Assembly (NCBI RefSeq): GCF_036346615.1
Contig: NZ_CP107836.1
Span: forward strand, 2,480,001-2,544,000
Origin: Streptomyces sp. NBC_00523
GTDB taxonomy: Bacteria > Actinomycetota > Actinomycetes > Streptomycetales > Streptomycetaceae
Direction of reading: 5' to 3'
Length of the DNA: 64,000 nucleotides
Below the pieces are notes generated by a model. It made no database searches. It was given only the letters and a program-made list of their open reading frames with translations, and was not told the origin of the DNA. Numbering within the stretch: the first letter of the stretch is position 1; every line of letters starts with the position of its first letter. The position numbers and the translations under genes were made by a program. Positions 1 to 12,406 of this stretch are shown here, in pieces.

Positions 1-483
1 CTTCTCGGGCCAGACCGCCTTGATCTCGCCGGAGAGTTCGAGGCCGACCGGTCCGGCGCCGGTGATCAGGACCCGCCCGGCCCCGGCCAGCTCCTGGTGC
101 GCCTCCCTGATCCGGGCCAGCGCCTCGCCCGCCAGGTCGGTGTCGGCCTTGGCCGGGAAGGGGTAGTCGGACCCGGAGGCGAGCACCAGGTAGTCCGCGT
201 CGACGCGCTCGCCGCCGGCCAGGGTGACCCCGCCGGGGTCCACGGCGACGGCCCGCTCGCGGCGGACCGTGCCTCGCTTCAGCAGGGTGTCGTACGGAAA
301 GAAGATGTTCTCCGCCCAGTCCGGCCTGACCAGTGCCCGCAGGGAGCCCGCCGCGTGGACGAATGCGTCCTTCGGGTCGACCAGCACCACATCGGTTTCC
401 TCGTCGAGCGCCTTCGCGACGGCCGAGCCGCCGTATCCGCCGCCGATGACGACGACGGTGCGCTTACCTGTTCCGTTTGCCAT
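1..483 (-). CDS. FAD/NAD(P)-dependent oxidoreductase, partial
   Basis: Only the first 161 codons are in the window; the gene runs off the left edge. The N-terminus has a dinucleotide-binding glycine motif (VVVIGGGYGGS, about residues 10-20) for FAD, and a second one (ITGAGPVGLE) near the window edge that would bind NAD(P)H. Two such motifs spaced this way are typical of single-polypeptide flavoprotein reductases of the AIF/FSP1 and type II NADH dehydrogenase group, which pass electrons from NAD(P)H to quinones or small acceptors. I chose the ATG at 483; an in-frame ATG at 498 is an alternative. It is divergent from a truncated globin, so a role in redox or nitrosative stress is possible (inference). 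The upstream promoter carries two palindromic operators. Confidence 0.85.
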   Translation of the reverse strand, partial: MANGTGKRTVVVIGGGYGGSAVAKALDEETDVVLVDPKDAFVHAAGSLRALVRPDWAENIFFPYDTLLKRGTVRRERAVAVDPGGVTLAGGERVDADYLVLASGSDYPFPAKADTDLAGEALARIREAHQELAGAGRVLITGAGPVGLELSGEIKAVWPEK

Positions 484-515
484 GCCGACCCCAGCCATTG
501 AAGGGAGACCATTTC

Positions 516-558
516 GTTCGTTACACGAACCATAGTAGTTCGCATAACGAACTGACAA
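516..558 (-). promoter_or_regulatory. Promoter with twin 15-bp palindromic operators
   Basis: On the minus strand a -35 TTGTCA (553-558) and -10 TATGGT (529-534) are separated by 18 bases and point at the oxidoreductase gene. Two perfect palindromes of the form GTTCG-N5-CGAAC occupy it: GTTCGCATAACGAAC (538-552) fills the spacer and GTTCGTTACACGAAC (516-530) covers the -10 edge and the expected start point. Their centres are 22 bp apart, two helical turns, so two dimers could bind the same face. The architecture predicts repression. The regulator (MarR- or TetR-like size of site) is not in the window. Confidence 0.7.
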
Positions 559-633
559 GACGGAAAGGGGCCGGAAGCAGAGAGGATCCCCCGAGCCCGG
601 CCCGTCGCGGCGCGCGTCTGCGACCATGGACGC

Positions 634-1038
634 GTGACTGAGATTCCGCGCGACACGGTGCAGGAGCTGACCTTCTACGAGCAGGTCGGCGGCGAGGAGA
701 CCTTCAGGCGCCTGGTCCACCGCTTCTACCAGGGCGTCGCCGAGGACCCGCTGCTGCGGCCGATGTACCCGGAGGAGGACCTCGGTCCTGCCGAGGAACG
801 GTTCGCGCTGTTCCTCATGCAGTACTGGGGCGGACCGCGCACCTACAGCGACCGGCGCGGGCACCCCCGCCTGCGGATGCGGCACGCGCCCTTCCGGGTG
901 GACCGCGCCGCGCACGACGCCTGGCTGCACCACATGCGCGTCGCGCTGGACGAGCTGGGTCTCGCCCCGGAGCACGAGCGCCAGCTCTGGGACTACCTCA
1001 CCTACGCGGCCGCCTCGATGGTGAACACCGACGGCTGA
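634..1038 (+). CDS. Group II truncated hemoglobin
   Basis: A 134-residue protein with the short 2-over-2 globin pattern: [19 protein letters not shown] at the N-terminus (helices A-B), the [10 protein letters not shown] stretch, and [11 protein letters not shown], where the conserved His acts as proximal haem ligand, followed by WLHHM. The WGGP and RHAPF motifs are characteristic of trHbO-type globins. Such proteins bind O2/NO and act in NO detoxification or oxygen handling in the cytosol. The start is GTG 634; there is no Shine-Dalgarno, and a weak -10-like GACCAT sits six bases upstream, so the mRNA may be leaderless. It is divergent from an FAD oxidoreductase that could in principle reduce it (inference). 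Confidence 0.9.
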   Translation: MTEIPRDTVQELTFYEQVGGEETFRRLVHRFYQGVAEDPLLRPMYPEEDLGPAEERFALFLMQYWGGPRTYSDRRGHPRLRMRHAPFRVDRAAHDAWLHHMRVALDELGLAPEHERQLWDYLTYAAASMVNTDG

Positions 1039-1210
1039 CCGCTGGTCACCGACCGCCCACATCCGGCCGGAATTCGGTACTCCGCGACCGGATAGCGGTC
1101 ACGAATGCATCAAGTTGTACCCGTAAGCGGTTTCCACGGGCACGGACCGTCTGACAGCATCCAGACAACGCCGGGGGGCGCGCGTGCGGTGAGTGGTGAC
1201 TGGGGGGCAA

Positions 1211-4200
1211 GTGACGGGGTTCGTCTTTCTGCGGGTGAGGGCGCACCGGCTCCTCCTCGCGGCGGCCGTGCTGGCCGTGCTCCTGACCACCTCGGTCCTG
1301 GCCGCGCTCACCGCGTTCTCCGGTTCCGTCGGCGACGCCGCGCTGCGCCACACGCTCACCCACCGCTCCGCCGTCCCCGCCTCGCTGGTGGTCTCCGCGC
1401 AGCTGGATCCGGAGGAGCGGCAGCCGGCCGACGCGGCGGCGCGCAAGGCCGCCCGGGAGACCTTCGACGGGCTGCCGGTGACCGTACGGAAGCTGGAGGC
1501 GTCCGGCCCGTACGCGCTGCCGCGCAGCCTCCAGGACCCGGCCGCCCGGCGCGGTGACCCCGACCTCACGCACTTCGCCTCGCTGGACCGCAGCCGCGTC
1601 CGCCTCACCGCCGGACGCATGCCCGCCGCCGGAGCCGGGAAGAGCGGCGCCCCCGTCGAGGTGGCCCTGCCCGCGACCGCCGCCGAGGCGCTGTCGCTGA
1701 AGCCCGGCGCCCGGCTGAGGCTCACCGACCGGCTGGGCGGCAAGCCGGCCGACGTCGTGATCACCGGGCTCTACAAGGCCGCCGACCAGGCCGACCCGTA
1801 CTGGCAGCTGGACGAGCTCGGCGGGCGCGGCGTCCGCAAGGTCGTCTTCACCACGTACGGCCCCCTGCTCACGGACCCCGCCGTGCTCGGCTCCGGCCGG
1901 ACCACCTCGGGCGAGGTGTCCTGGCTGGCCTCCGCCGACTTCCGCTCGGTCACCACGGACCGGACGGCGGCACTGCGCGAGGCGGCGACCGCCGGTCCGA
2001 AGAAGCTGCTGGCCGCCCCGGAGTTCCAGGACGGGGGCACCGCGCGGACCTCGCTGCCCACCGTCCTCGAACAGATCGACCGGGCCCTGCTCGTCTCCCG
2101 CTCGACGCTCACCATCGTGGCCGTGCAACTGGTCCTGCTCGCCGGATACGCCCTGCTCCTCGTGGCCCGGCTGCTCAGCAGCGAGCGCGCGGGCGAGACC
2201 GAGCTGCTGCGGGCGCGCGGCGGCTCGCGGGCCCGGATCACCTGGCTCGCGTCCGTCGAGGCACTGCTCCTCGCGCTGCCCGCCGCCCTCGTCGCGCCCC
2301 TGCTCTCCGGCCCGCTGACCCGGCTCCTCGCGGACCGCAGCGAGCTGTCCCGGATCGGGCTCCGGCTGGACACCGGCGTCACCGGACAGGTGTGGCTGGT
2401 GGCCGCCGTCACCGCGCTGGCCTGCGCGCTCGCCGTCGTGGCGCCCGCCCTCGCCGCGGGCGGCGGGGGACGGCGCACCACCCGGTCCGCCGCGCTGCCG
2501 GGCCCGGTGCGGGCGGGCGCCGACCTCGCGCTGCTGCTCGTCGCGGCGGTGGCGTACTGGCAGCTGGACCGGCAGACGAAGGGCTCGGGGAGCGGTGCGC
2601 TCAGCGGGGACCGGGCCGGCGGGTTCGGGATCGACCCGCTGCTGGTGGCCGCGCCCGCGCTGGCCCTGCTCGCCGGGACCGTACTGACGCTGCGTCTGCT
2701 GCCGCCCGCCGCCAGGCTCGCGGAGCGGCGCGCTTCCGGCGGACGGGGGCTGGCGACCGCGCTGGCGGGCTGGCAGTTCAGCCGCCGGCCGCTGCGGGGC
2801 GCCGGGCCGGTGCTGCTGCTGGTCCTCGCGGTGGCGATGGGCATGCTGGCGATCGGGCAGAGCGCGTCGTGGAACCGCTCGCAGAGCGACCAGGCCGACT
2901 TCAGGTCCGGAGCCTCGGTGCGCATGACCGCCGGCGTCAACGCGGACCCGGCGAAGGCACCCGCGTACGGACAGCTGCCGGGGGTGCGCGAGGCGGCGCC
3001 CGCCTACCGCACGACGGTGGGCCTCTCCGGCGAGCGCACCGCCGAGATCCTCGCCCTGGACACCGCGCACGCCGACGAGCGGATGCTGATGCGCGACGAC
3101 CTCGGGAACGGCCCGGTGGCGGGGCTCTTCGACACCCTGACCCCGCCGAAGGCCGCCCGCGTCGGGCTGCCGCTGCCGGAGCGCAGCACCCGGCTCCACT
3201 TCGACGTACGGATATCCGCCGAGGACGCCCCCCGCAAGGCCTCGCCGTCCGGCATGACCGCCCGGGTCTCCGTCCTCCTGGAGGACCGCTACGGGCTGCC
3301 CTACCAGGTCGTCGCCGGGTCCGTCCCGGCCGACGGGAAGGCGCACCCGCTCTCCGTCGCCGTGGCGCCCGCCGGCGGGTTCGCCGTCACCGGGATCGAG
3401 GTGAGCGGCAAGCAGCCCGTCGAGCACGCGGAGGCGCAGCGGCTGGCCGTGAGCGCGCTGCGGACCACCGCCGCCGACGGCACCGAGCACCCCGTCCCGG
3501 TCCCCGACGGGTTCCGCTGGCAGGGCGAGAAGACCGAGGACTCCCTCCTGGAGGAGCCGAAGCCGGGCGTGCCGCTCTCCCCCGCCGCGTCGGCCGCCAC
3601 CCCCCTCGCCGTCGGCTACTCCACCGGATCGGTCACCGCCGAGGACGCGGCGTACTCGATTCCCACCATCGGCGTGCGGCTCACCGCGGCCCGGCCCGAG
3701 GCCCCGGCGCTGAACGCCGTGGCCACGGACGCGTACCTCAAGGCGACCGGTGCCAAGCCCGGCCGGCAGACCGATGTGACCCTGGCCGGGGAGACGGTCC
3801 GGGTGACGATCACCCGGACCGTGCACCGGCTGCCCACCACCGGCCCCGGCTCGGGCTCCTCCAGCGCGTCCGCCGATTCCCAGCGGGCCCGGGACGGCGG
3901 GGCGCTCCTGCTGGACCTGCGCGCCCTCGGCGAGGTCTTCGCCGCCCGCCCGACCGCGCGGCTGACCGCCACGGAGTGGTGGATGAGCACCGAATCCGGC
4001 CGGACCGCGGAGGTGGCCGCCGCGCTGCGCGCGCTGCCCGACACCGACCCCGTCCAGGTCCAGGTGCGCGACGAGACCGCCGACGAGCTGGTCACCGACC
4101 CGCTGGGGGCGGGCCCGCAGTCCGCGCTGCTCGCCGTCGCGGTGATCGCCGCCGCGCTGGCCGCGGTCGGCTTCGCGGTGGCCGCGGTCGGCTCGCAGCG

Positions 4201-4534
4201 GGAACGTTCCGCCGAGTTCGCCGTGCTCCGCGCGCTGGGCACCCCGCGCCGCCAGCTGGCCCGGATGACCGCCGCCGAGCAGGGCGTCCTGATCGCGATC
4301 GCGCTGCTCGTCGGGGCCCTGCTCGGGGCCCTGCTGACCCGGGCGGTCGTGCCGTTGATCGTGCTGACCGGGCAGGCGGCCCAGCCGGTGCCGCCGGTCC
4401 TGGTCCAGCTGCCGCCCGGCCAGGTCGCCGCACTGCTGGCCGGAGTCGCCGCGCTGCCCCTGCTCATCGTCGCCGCTCTCACCCTGCGCCGCGCCGACCC
4501 CGCGATCTCGCTGCGCACCCAGGGGGACAACTGA
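1211..4534 (+). CDS. FtsX-type ABC transporter permease (large subunit)
   Basis: About 1107 residues. A first membrane helix near residues 8-30 is followed by an extracytoplasmic domain of about 250 residues, then FtsX-like helices (ALLLVARLLSSERAGE and following), a second group of helices, a second large external domain and a last FtsX block ending in ALTLRRADPAISLRTQ. The GSQRERSAEFAVLRALGT segment is the cytoplasmic coupling loop seen in MacB/LolC/FtsX permeases. The start GTG 1211 has a GGGGGG run about nine bases upstream; GTG 1193 is an alternative with a poorer ribosome site. It is the first gene of a three-gene ABC system. FtsX-type systems are mechanotransmission pumps or regulators rather than classical importers; the substrate is unknown. 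Confidence 0.85.
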   Translation: MTGFVFLRVRAHRLLLAAAVLAVLLTTSVLAALTAFSGSVGDAALRHTLTHRSAVPASLVVSAQLDPEERQPADAAARKAARETFDGLPVTVRKLEASGPYALPRSLQDPAARRGDPDLTHFASLDRSRVRLTAGRMPAAGAGKSGAPVEVALPATAAEALSLKPGARLRLTDRLGGKPADVVITGLYKAADQADPYWQLDELGGRGVRKVVFTTYGPLLTDPAVLGSGRTTSGEVSWLASADFRSVTTDRTAALREAATAGPKKLLAAPEFQDGGTARTSLPTVLEQIDRALLVSRSTLTIVAVQLVLLAGYALLLVARLLSSERAGETELLRARGGSRARITWLASVEALLLALPAALVAPLLSGPLTRLLADRSELSRIGLRLDTGVTGQVWLVAAVTALACALAVVAPALAAGGGGRRTTRSAALPGPVRAGADLALLLVAAVAYWQLDRQTKGSGSGALSGDRAGGFGIDPLLVAAPALALLAGTVLTLRLLPPAARLAERRASGGRGLATALAGWQFSRRPLRGAGPVLLLVLAVAMGMLAIGQSASWNRSQSDQADFRSGASVRMTAGVNADPAKAPAYGQLPGVREAAPAYRTTVGLSGERTAEILALDTAHADERMLMRDDLGNGPVAGLFDTLTPPKAARVGLPLPERSTRLHFDVRISAEDAPRKASPSGMTARVSVLLEDRYGLPYQVVAGSVPADGKAHPLSVAVAPAGGFAVTGIEVSGKQPVEHAEAQRLAVSALRTTAADGTEHPVPVPDGFRWQGEKTEDSLLEEPKPGVPLSPAASAATPLAVGYSTGSVTAEDAAYSIPTIGVRLTAARPEAPALNAVATDAYLKATGAKPGRQTDVTLAGETVRVTITRTVHRLPTTGPGSGSSSASADSQRARDGGALLLDLRALGEVFAARPTARLTATEWWMSTESGRTAEVAAALRALPDTDPVQVQVRDETADELVTDPLGAGPQSALLAVAVIAAALAAVGFAVAAVGSQRERSAEFAVLRALGTPRRQLARMTAAEQGVLIAIALLVGALLGALLTRAVVPLIVLTGQAAQPVPPVLVQLPPGQVAALLAGVAALPLLIVAALTLRRADPAISLRTQGDN

Positions 4535-4535
4535 C

Positions 4536-7330
4536 ATGCGTGCCCGCCCCGCCACCGCCTGCGCCCCCTGGGTGCGCACCCGGCTGCGCACGGCACCCGG
4601 CGCCGCCTGCGCGTTCGCGCTGCTGGTGCTGGTGACCGCGTTCCTCGCCGCCGCCTTCCCGCGCTCCGTCGACGCGTACGAGACGAAGGGGCTGCGCCAC
4701 GACCTCGGTACGGCGACCCCGCCGCACAGCGTGGTGGAGTTCAAGCGCCCCCAGCCCGGCCTCGAACTGCGCCCGGCGGCACGCGAGGTCGCGGTGCGCG
4801 AGGACACCATGGCCTCCGTCGACGCGCAGGTCCTGAAGCGGCTGCCCGCCCCGCTGCGCGCCGACACCGCCGAGTCGGCGTACGGGGTGCGCACCTCGAC
4901 GCCGATCGCGGCCCAGGAGCCGTGGTTCCCGCGCCCGTTCGGCCTGGACCCGACCCTGACGTACGTCACCCAGTCCGGGCTGTCCTCCCACGCCACCCTG
5001 CGCACCGGCAGCTGGCCGGCCACGCGCGGCACGGTGTCGATGACCACCGGGGAGGTCGAGGCCGCCGTCACCGAGGAGACCGCGAAGGCGCTGCGCATCA
5101 AGACCGGTGCGACGATCGCCGTCCCCACCCGGGGCGACGACACCCTGACCGTACGGATCACCGGCATCGTCGCCCCGAAGAACCCGGCGGGCTCCTACTG
5201 GTCGGCCGAGCCGCTGCTGCGGACGCCCTCGCTGGTGGCCAAGCCCACCAAGGACACGCCCCGCTACTACTGGATCGCCGCGCTGCTGCTGCCGCCGGAC
5301 GCCGCGCCCGCCCTGCTCTCCACCCCGGGCCAGCCCGAGCTGTACTGGCGGATCGCGCCGGACGTCTCGCACCTCACCGCGCTGGACGTGCCGCGACTGC
5401 GGACCTCGGTGGCCTCGCTGGAGGGCGGCCCGGGGCTGCTGGCCATGCGCGACGTGGCCGGTGCCACGGTGAACACGACGACGGACCTGGACGAGATCCT
5501 GACCGGGTACGACGGGATGCGGACCGCGATCCAGCCGGTCGTCACCGTCGCCGCCGTCGGCATCGGCGCGGTCGCCGCCGTCGTCCTGCTGATGACGGGC
5601 GGGCTCCTGGCCGGCCGCAGGCACGCCGAACTCGCCCTGCTGCGGGCCCGGGGCGGCTCCCTGCGGGGCATCGGCGGCCGGCTCCTCGCCGAGACCGCGG
5701 TCACCGCGGTGCCCGCCGGGGCGCTGGGCCTGCTGCTCGCCGTGCTCGCCGTGGGCGAGGCCCGGCTGTGGCCCGCGGCGGTCGGCGCCGGAGCGGTCGT
5801 CGCGCTGGTCTGCGCCGCGCTCCCGCTGCGCGCCGCCCTCCAGCACCGCACCCCGCAGACCCACATCGGCCGGGACGACCTGGCGACGGCCCGCCCGTCC
5901 CGGCGGCGCACTGTCGCCGAACTCACCCTCCTCGTCCTGGCCGTGGGCGCGGTCTTCGCCCTGCGCCGACGCGGCACGGACGCGGAGGGCGGCACCGACC
6001 TGCTGGTCAGCGCCGCGCCGGTGCTCGTCGGGCTGATCGCGGCGGTGGTGCTGGTCCGGCTCTACCCGCTGCCGCTGCGCCTGGCGCTGCGCTCGGTGTC
6101 CCGGCTGCGCGGCGCGATCGGCTTCCTGTCGCTCGCCCGGGCCGGCCGCACCTCGGCCTCCGGCACCCTGCCGCTGCTGGCGCTGCTGGTCGCGCTGACC
6201 ACGGCCGCGTTCGGCGGTTCGGTCCTCGCGGGGGTCGCGGACGCCCGCGACGACGCCGCCGTCCTGGCCACCGGCGCGGACGCCCGGGTCACCGGCGCGG
6301 CCGACTCCGTACCGCTGTCGGCCGGTCTGGTCCGCGCGATGGAGCAGGCCGAAGGGGTACGCGGATCGGCCCGGGTCCAGGTCGAGTTCGGGGTGGCCCT
6401 GCCGGCCGCGGACAACGGCACGCAGGACGCCAGGGGCGCGACCCTGATCGGCGTCGACCCCGCCACGTACGCCGCGCTGGCCCGCTCCACCGGGCTCGGC
6501 CCGTTCTCCGCCGACGGGCTGCGGGCGAAGGGCGCGGCGGTCCGCGAGGGGACGCGGCCGGACGAGGACCGGGTCGTACCGGCCCTGGTCTCGCCGTCCG
6601 TCGCGGAACGCCTGGGCGACCGGCCGCTCGGCCTGCGCGCACTGGCCGGGAACTTCAAGGTGAAGGCCGTCGCCACGGTCACGCGGACGCCCGCCGTGGA
6701 CGGCAGCTCCTTCATCGTCGTGGACGCCGCCGCGTTCACCCACCGGCAGACCACGGCGCTGCTGCTGACCGGGGACGGCCTGGACGCGAAGGAACTGCGC
6801 GCGGCGGCCCGGCACTCGGGCGAGAAGGCCGCCGTACAGCTGCGCTCCGAGGAGCGGGCCACCTACGTCGACACCCCGATGCAGTCCGGGGCGGAGCGGA
6901 TCTATCTGGCGGCGATCATCGCCGGAGCCGGATACGCCCTGCTCGCCGTCCTGCTCTCACTGCTCCAGACCGCGCCCGAGCGCACCACGCTGCTGGCCCG
7001 GCTGCGCACCATGGGCCTCACCTCCCGGCAGGGCGGGCGGCTCCTGGGCTTCGAGGCCCTGCCGCAGGCGCTGCTCGCGGCGGGCGGCGGGCTCCTGGTC
7101 GGCTGGGCGACCATCGCTCTGCTGGCCCCGGGCATCGACCTCGTACGCCTGGCACTCTCGTCCGGCCCCGGTACCGGCCCGCTGGCCACCGCACCGCTGC
7201 GCACCGATCCCTGGTCGCTGGTCCTCCCGGCGCTCGGCGTCATCGTGCTGACCGGGGCCGTGGCCGGTGTGCAGGCGTGGTGGGCCGGCCGCCGCGGATC
7301 GATCACCGAACTCAGGGCAGGAGACTCCCG

Positions 7331-7334
<4 letters not shown>
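4536..7334 (+). CDS. FtsX-type ABC transporter permease (second subunit)
   Basis: A 932-residue membrane protein starting one base after the preceding stop, with AGGGGGAC as ribosome site. The N-terminal helix (CAFALLVLVTAFLAAAF) anchors an external domain of about 300 residues, then GGLLAGRRHAELALLRARGG marks the first FtsX block; a second external domain and a last FtsX block (ERTTLLARLRTMGLTSRQGG) follow, ending in a helix and GSITELRAGDSR. The domain plan matches its upstream neighbour, so the two probably form a heterodimeric channel with two copies of the downstream ATPase (inference). The two are clearly diverged from each other, indicating an old duplication. Substrate unknown. Confidence 0.85.
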
Positions 7335-8293
<959 letters not shown>

Positions 8294-8323
8294 CCGGCCC
8301 CGGAACACCGTGTGACCGGCCGT

Positions 8324-8329
8324 TAGGAT
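8324..8329 (+). promoter_or_regulatory. -10 element of a probable leaderless promoter
   Basis: TAGGAT fits the TANNNT -10 consensus of actinobacterial housekeeping promoters and ends six bases before the ATG at 8336, which has no ribosome-binding sequence. No convincing -35 is visible. Confidence 0.5.
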
Positions 8330-8335
8330 CCGGCC

Positions 8336-9385
8336 ATGACGACGTTCGAACGCGAGATCACCGCGCCGGCCGACCTGTGCCTGCCCGACGGCCGCCTCGA
8401 CCCGGCGGCGGTCGGCTGGTCGCGGACCCCGCTGCACCGCGCCAACCTGCGCGGCTGGGGCCGGACGAAGCGCTGGGAGTACTGGTGCGTGACGACGCCC
8501 ACCCACCTGGTCGCGCTGACCGTCAGCGATCTGGACTTCCTCGCCCTGAACAGCGTCTACCTGCTGGAGTACGCGCCCGGCGGCCTTGAGTTCGAACGTA
8601 CGGCGATCCTCCCCGCCGGTCTCGGCGCCCGCCTGCCCGACACGGTGGCCGGCTCCCCCGGCGCCCCCGACGTGGTGACGGGCCCGGCGCGCCCGACGGG
8701 CGGCAGGGTGCGCGTGGAGATCCGCGACGAGCCCGGCGGCACCCGGCTGCGGGCCCGCTGTCTGACCCCGGAGCGGGTGCCGGTGGAGGTGGACCTCCTG
8801 GTCGCCCGGCCGGCGAGCCACGAATCACTCTCCGTGGTCGTGCCGTGGGACAGCCGCCGCTTCCAGTACACCTCCAAGCAGACCGCGCTGCCCGCGTCCG
8901 GCCGGGTCAGGGTGGGCGGCGAGTTCCTGGAATTCGACGGGGACGACACCTGGGCCGTCCTGGACCACGGCCGGGGCCGCTGGCCGCGTACGGTGCGCTG
9001 GAACTGGGGCGCCGCGTCCGGCCGCACCGACGGGCACACCCTGGGCGTCCAGCTCGGCGGGCAGTGGACGCTGGGCACCGGGTCCACGGAGAACGCGCTC
9101 TGCGTGGACGGGCGGCTCAGCAAGATCGGCGAGGAGCTGGACTGGCGCTGGTCCACCGCGGAACCGCTGCGTCCGTGGACGGTCCGCACCCCGCTGACCG
9201 GGCAGGTCGACCTGACGTTCACCCCGTTCCACAACCGCCGCGTCCGCACCGAGGCGGGGGTGCTGGCCAATCGCACGGACCAGCTGTTCGGCCACTACGA
9301 CGGCACGGTGCGCGCGGACGACGGGACGCGGATCGCGGTGGAGCGGCTGCTGGGGTGGGCGGAGGACGTCCGGATGCGGTGGTGA
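8336..9385 (+). CDS. DUF2804 domain-containing protein
   Basis: A 349-residue cytosolic protein without signal peptide or membrane helices. It begins with TTFEREITAPADLCLPDG and carries the W-rich pattern of the DUF2804 family (WGRTKRWEYW, WNWGAASGRTDG, LGVQLGG). The family is a lipocalin-like/carotenoid-hydratase-related fold of unknown function. No enzymatic residue set can be assigned. Its ATG has no Shine-Dalgarno; TAGGAT lies exactly six bases upstream, so transcription may start at the A of ATG. The gene is therefore probably separate from the ABC operon 42 bases upstream. Confidence 0.8.
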   Translation: MTTFEREITAPADLCLPDGRLDPAAVGWSRTPLHRANLRGWGRTKRWEYWCVTTPTHLVALTVSDLDFLALNSVYLLEYAPGGLEFERTAILPAGLGARLPDTVAGSPGAPDVVTGPARPTGGRVRVEIRDEPGGTRLRARCLTPERVPVEVDLLVARPASHESLSVVVPWDSRRFQYTSKQTALPASGRVRVGGEFLEFDGDDTWAVLDHGRGRWPRTVRWNWGAASGRTDGHTLGVQLGGQWTLGTGSTENALCVDGRLSKIGEELDWRWSTAEPLRPWTVRTPLTGQVDLTFTPFHNRRVRTEAGVLANRTDQLFGHYDGTVRADDGTRIAVERLLGWAEDVRMRW

Positions 9386-9414
9386 GCGGGGCTCTACGAC
9401 GTAAGGCGCGCTGC

Positions 9415-10101
9415 TCAGCCGTTCACGGAGACCGCGAGGTTCCCCAGGCCGCCCGCCGCCCCGGCCCGGCGCACGGCGACGGAGCCGTACGGGGTGCGCA
9501 GGCGGAGCCAACTGCCGGCCGCCAGGAGGGCGACCGGGAAGGCGGGGTCGGCGCGCAGGAAGCCGAGGGACTGGGCGGCGTGCACCGCGCGCAGCGGGAG
9601 CTCGGTGCTCGCGAGGGTGCGCGACCAGATGTCGTGGCCGATGCGGTCCCGCTCGGCGCGGGTGCGCCGGTCCTCGGGCAGGGCCTCGTCGCGGACCCGG
9701 AATTCGGTGACGGCGGCGGTGAGCGCGGCGCGCAGGGCAACGGGTCCGGGCAGCCCGGACCGCTCCCGCCAGCCGCCGCGCGGCGGGAGGACACCGGCCC
9801 AGGGCGGTCCGGTGACCGGCGCGGGCAGGACGGCGGCTTCCGGCCCCTCACCGGGCAGGGCCTCCAGGAGGTCCCCGGCCGACACGGTGACGTCGAAGTC
9901 GTGCGGGTCGGCGAGCCGGGCCGTGCGGATGGCCAGCACGTCGAAGGACGGGGGCCTGCCGAACACGGCGAGCGCGCCGCCGCCCGCCTGGAGGCGTACG
10001 GCGGCGGCACGGTCGTAGTGGAGCAGCCGCCCGAGGAAGGCGCCGAGATCGGCGGCCTCCCTCGCGTCGGCGAACCGCAGCGACTGTACGGACACGGTCA
10101 T
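9415..10101 (-). CDS. Conserved hypothetical protein
   Basis: A 228-residue protein (MTVSVQSLRFADAREAADLG) that I do not recognise by function. It has no signal peptide or membrane helix. The sequence is Ala/Arg-rich and contains LLHYDRAAAVRLQAGGGALAVFG and an acidic GDLLEALPGEGPEAA stretch. Its ATG overlaps the stop of the thioesterase gene (shared ATGA at 10098-10101), so it is co-translated as the last gene of the EttA-thioesterase set. The 29 bases between its stop and the convergent DUF2804 gene hold no obvious hairpin. Confidence 0.75.
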   Translation of the reverse strand: MTVSVQSLRFADAREAADLGAFLGRLLHYDRAAAVRLQAGGGALAVFGRPPSFDVLAIRTARLADPHDFDVTVSAGDLLEALPGEGPEAAVLPAPVTGPPWAGVLPPRGGWRERSGLPGPVALRAALTAAVTEFRVRDEALPEDRRTRAERDRIGHDIWSRTLASTELPLRAVHAAQSLGFLRADPAFPVALLAAGSWLRLRTPYGSVAVRRAGAAGGLGNLAVSVNG

Positions 10102-10520
10102 ACCGCGGCGGGCTCCTCGACCAGGTACTCCTGGAGGAACCGCTTCTCCTCCGGGGAGATGCGCCGGGGGCGCTCGGCGGCCAGGTCGTACGGCACGACG
10201 ACGGTCGAGGCGCGTACGTAGACCTGGTCCGGGTCCTTGATCTCGTAGGCGATCGTCAGGGACGCGGCGCCTATCTTCGTGACCCATGACTCGACGGTCA
10301 CCGGACGGTGCCGGTGGACCAGGGGCCGCACGTAGTCGATCTCGTGCCGCGCCACGACGGAGCCGCCCGCGAAGGACGGCGAGCCGTCCCCCGGCGCCAG
10401 CCGGAACATGAAGTCGATCCGCGCCTCCTCCAGATAGCGGAGGAAGACCACGTTGTTGACGTGGCCGAAGGCGTCCATGTCCGACCAGCGCAGCGGGCAG
10501 CTGTAGATGTGACGAGCCAA
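10098..10520 (-). CDS. Acyl-CoA thioesterase, hotdog fold (4HBT)
   Basis: A 140-residue hotdog-fold thioesterase. The LRWSDMDAFGHVNNVVFLRYLEEAR motif contains the catalytic Asp of the 4-hydroxybenzoyl-CoA thioesterase family (D in DAFGHVNN), and EIDYVRPL and VTKIGAASLTIAYEI form the core strands. It would hydrolyse acyl-CoA thioesters in the cytosol; chain preference cannot be read. The start is TTG 10520 with GAGG nine bases upstream; no ATG or GTG gives a full-length domain. It starts five bases after the EttA stop, so it belongs to the same operon. Confidence 0.85.
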   Translation of the reverse strand: MARHIYSCPLRWSDMDAFGHVNNVVFLRYLEEARIDFMFRLAPGDGSPSFAGGSVVARHEIDYVRPLVHRHRPVTVESWVTKIGAASLTIAYEIKDPDQVYVRASTVVVPYDLAAERPRRISPEEKRFLQEYLVEEPAAV

Positions 10521-10525
10521 GACGA

Positions 10526-12190
<1,665 letters not shown>

Positions 12191-12340
12191 GAGAAACCGT
12201 CCGGCAATCGATGAGTGGGCAGATACACCCCATCTTGCCTGACTGCCGCCCCTTGACGGAAACCGGTCCGGTGCGCGATACGCACGGTCCCGGGTCTCGG
12301 TACGTGTGAGCCGGGTGGGGTGGTGGGGCGGGGGTACGCG

Positions 12341-12374
12341 AAGGCCCCGGCGGGCTGGTGCCTGCCGGGGCCTT
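12341..12374 (-). terminator. Hairpin terminator for the thioester surface protein gene
   Basis: Arms AAGGCCCCGGC (12341-12351) and GCCGGGGCCTT (12364-12374) give an 11-bp perfect stem with a 12-base loop, 33 bases past the stop at 12407. The arm itself ends in TT and there is no long U-tract. Confidence 0.7.
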
Positions 12375-12406
12375 GATCAGTGCGTGTGGCGGTGTGCTAC
12401 CGCTGG

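Noticed and set aside
1046..5167. A 1373-codon open frame antisense to the FtsX permease
   Set aside because: It is a G+C-driven shadow: repetitive Arg/Gly/Gln composition, no domain motifs, and the opposite strand encodes a clear membrane protein with ribosome site and operon context.
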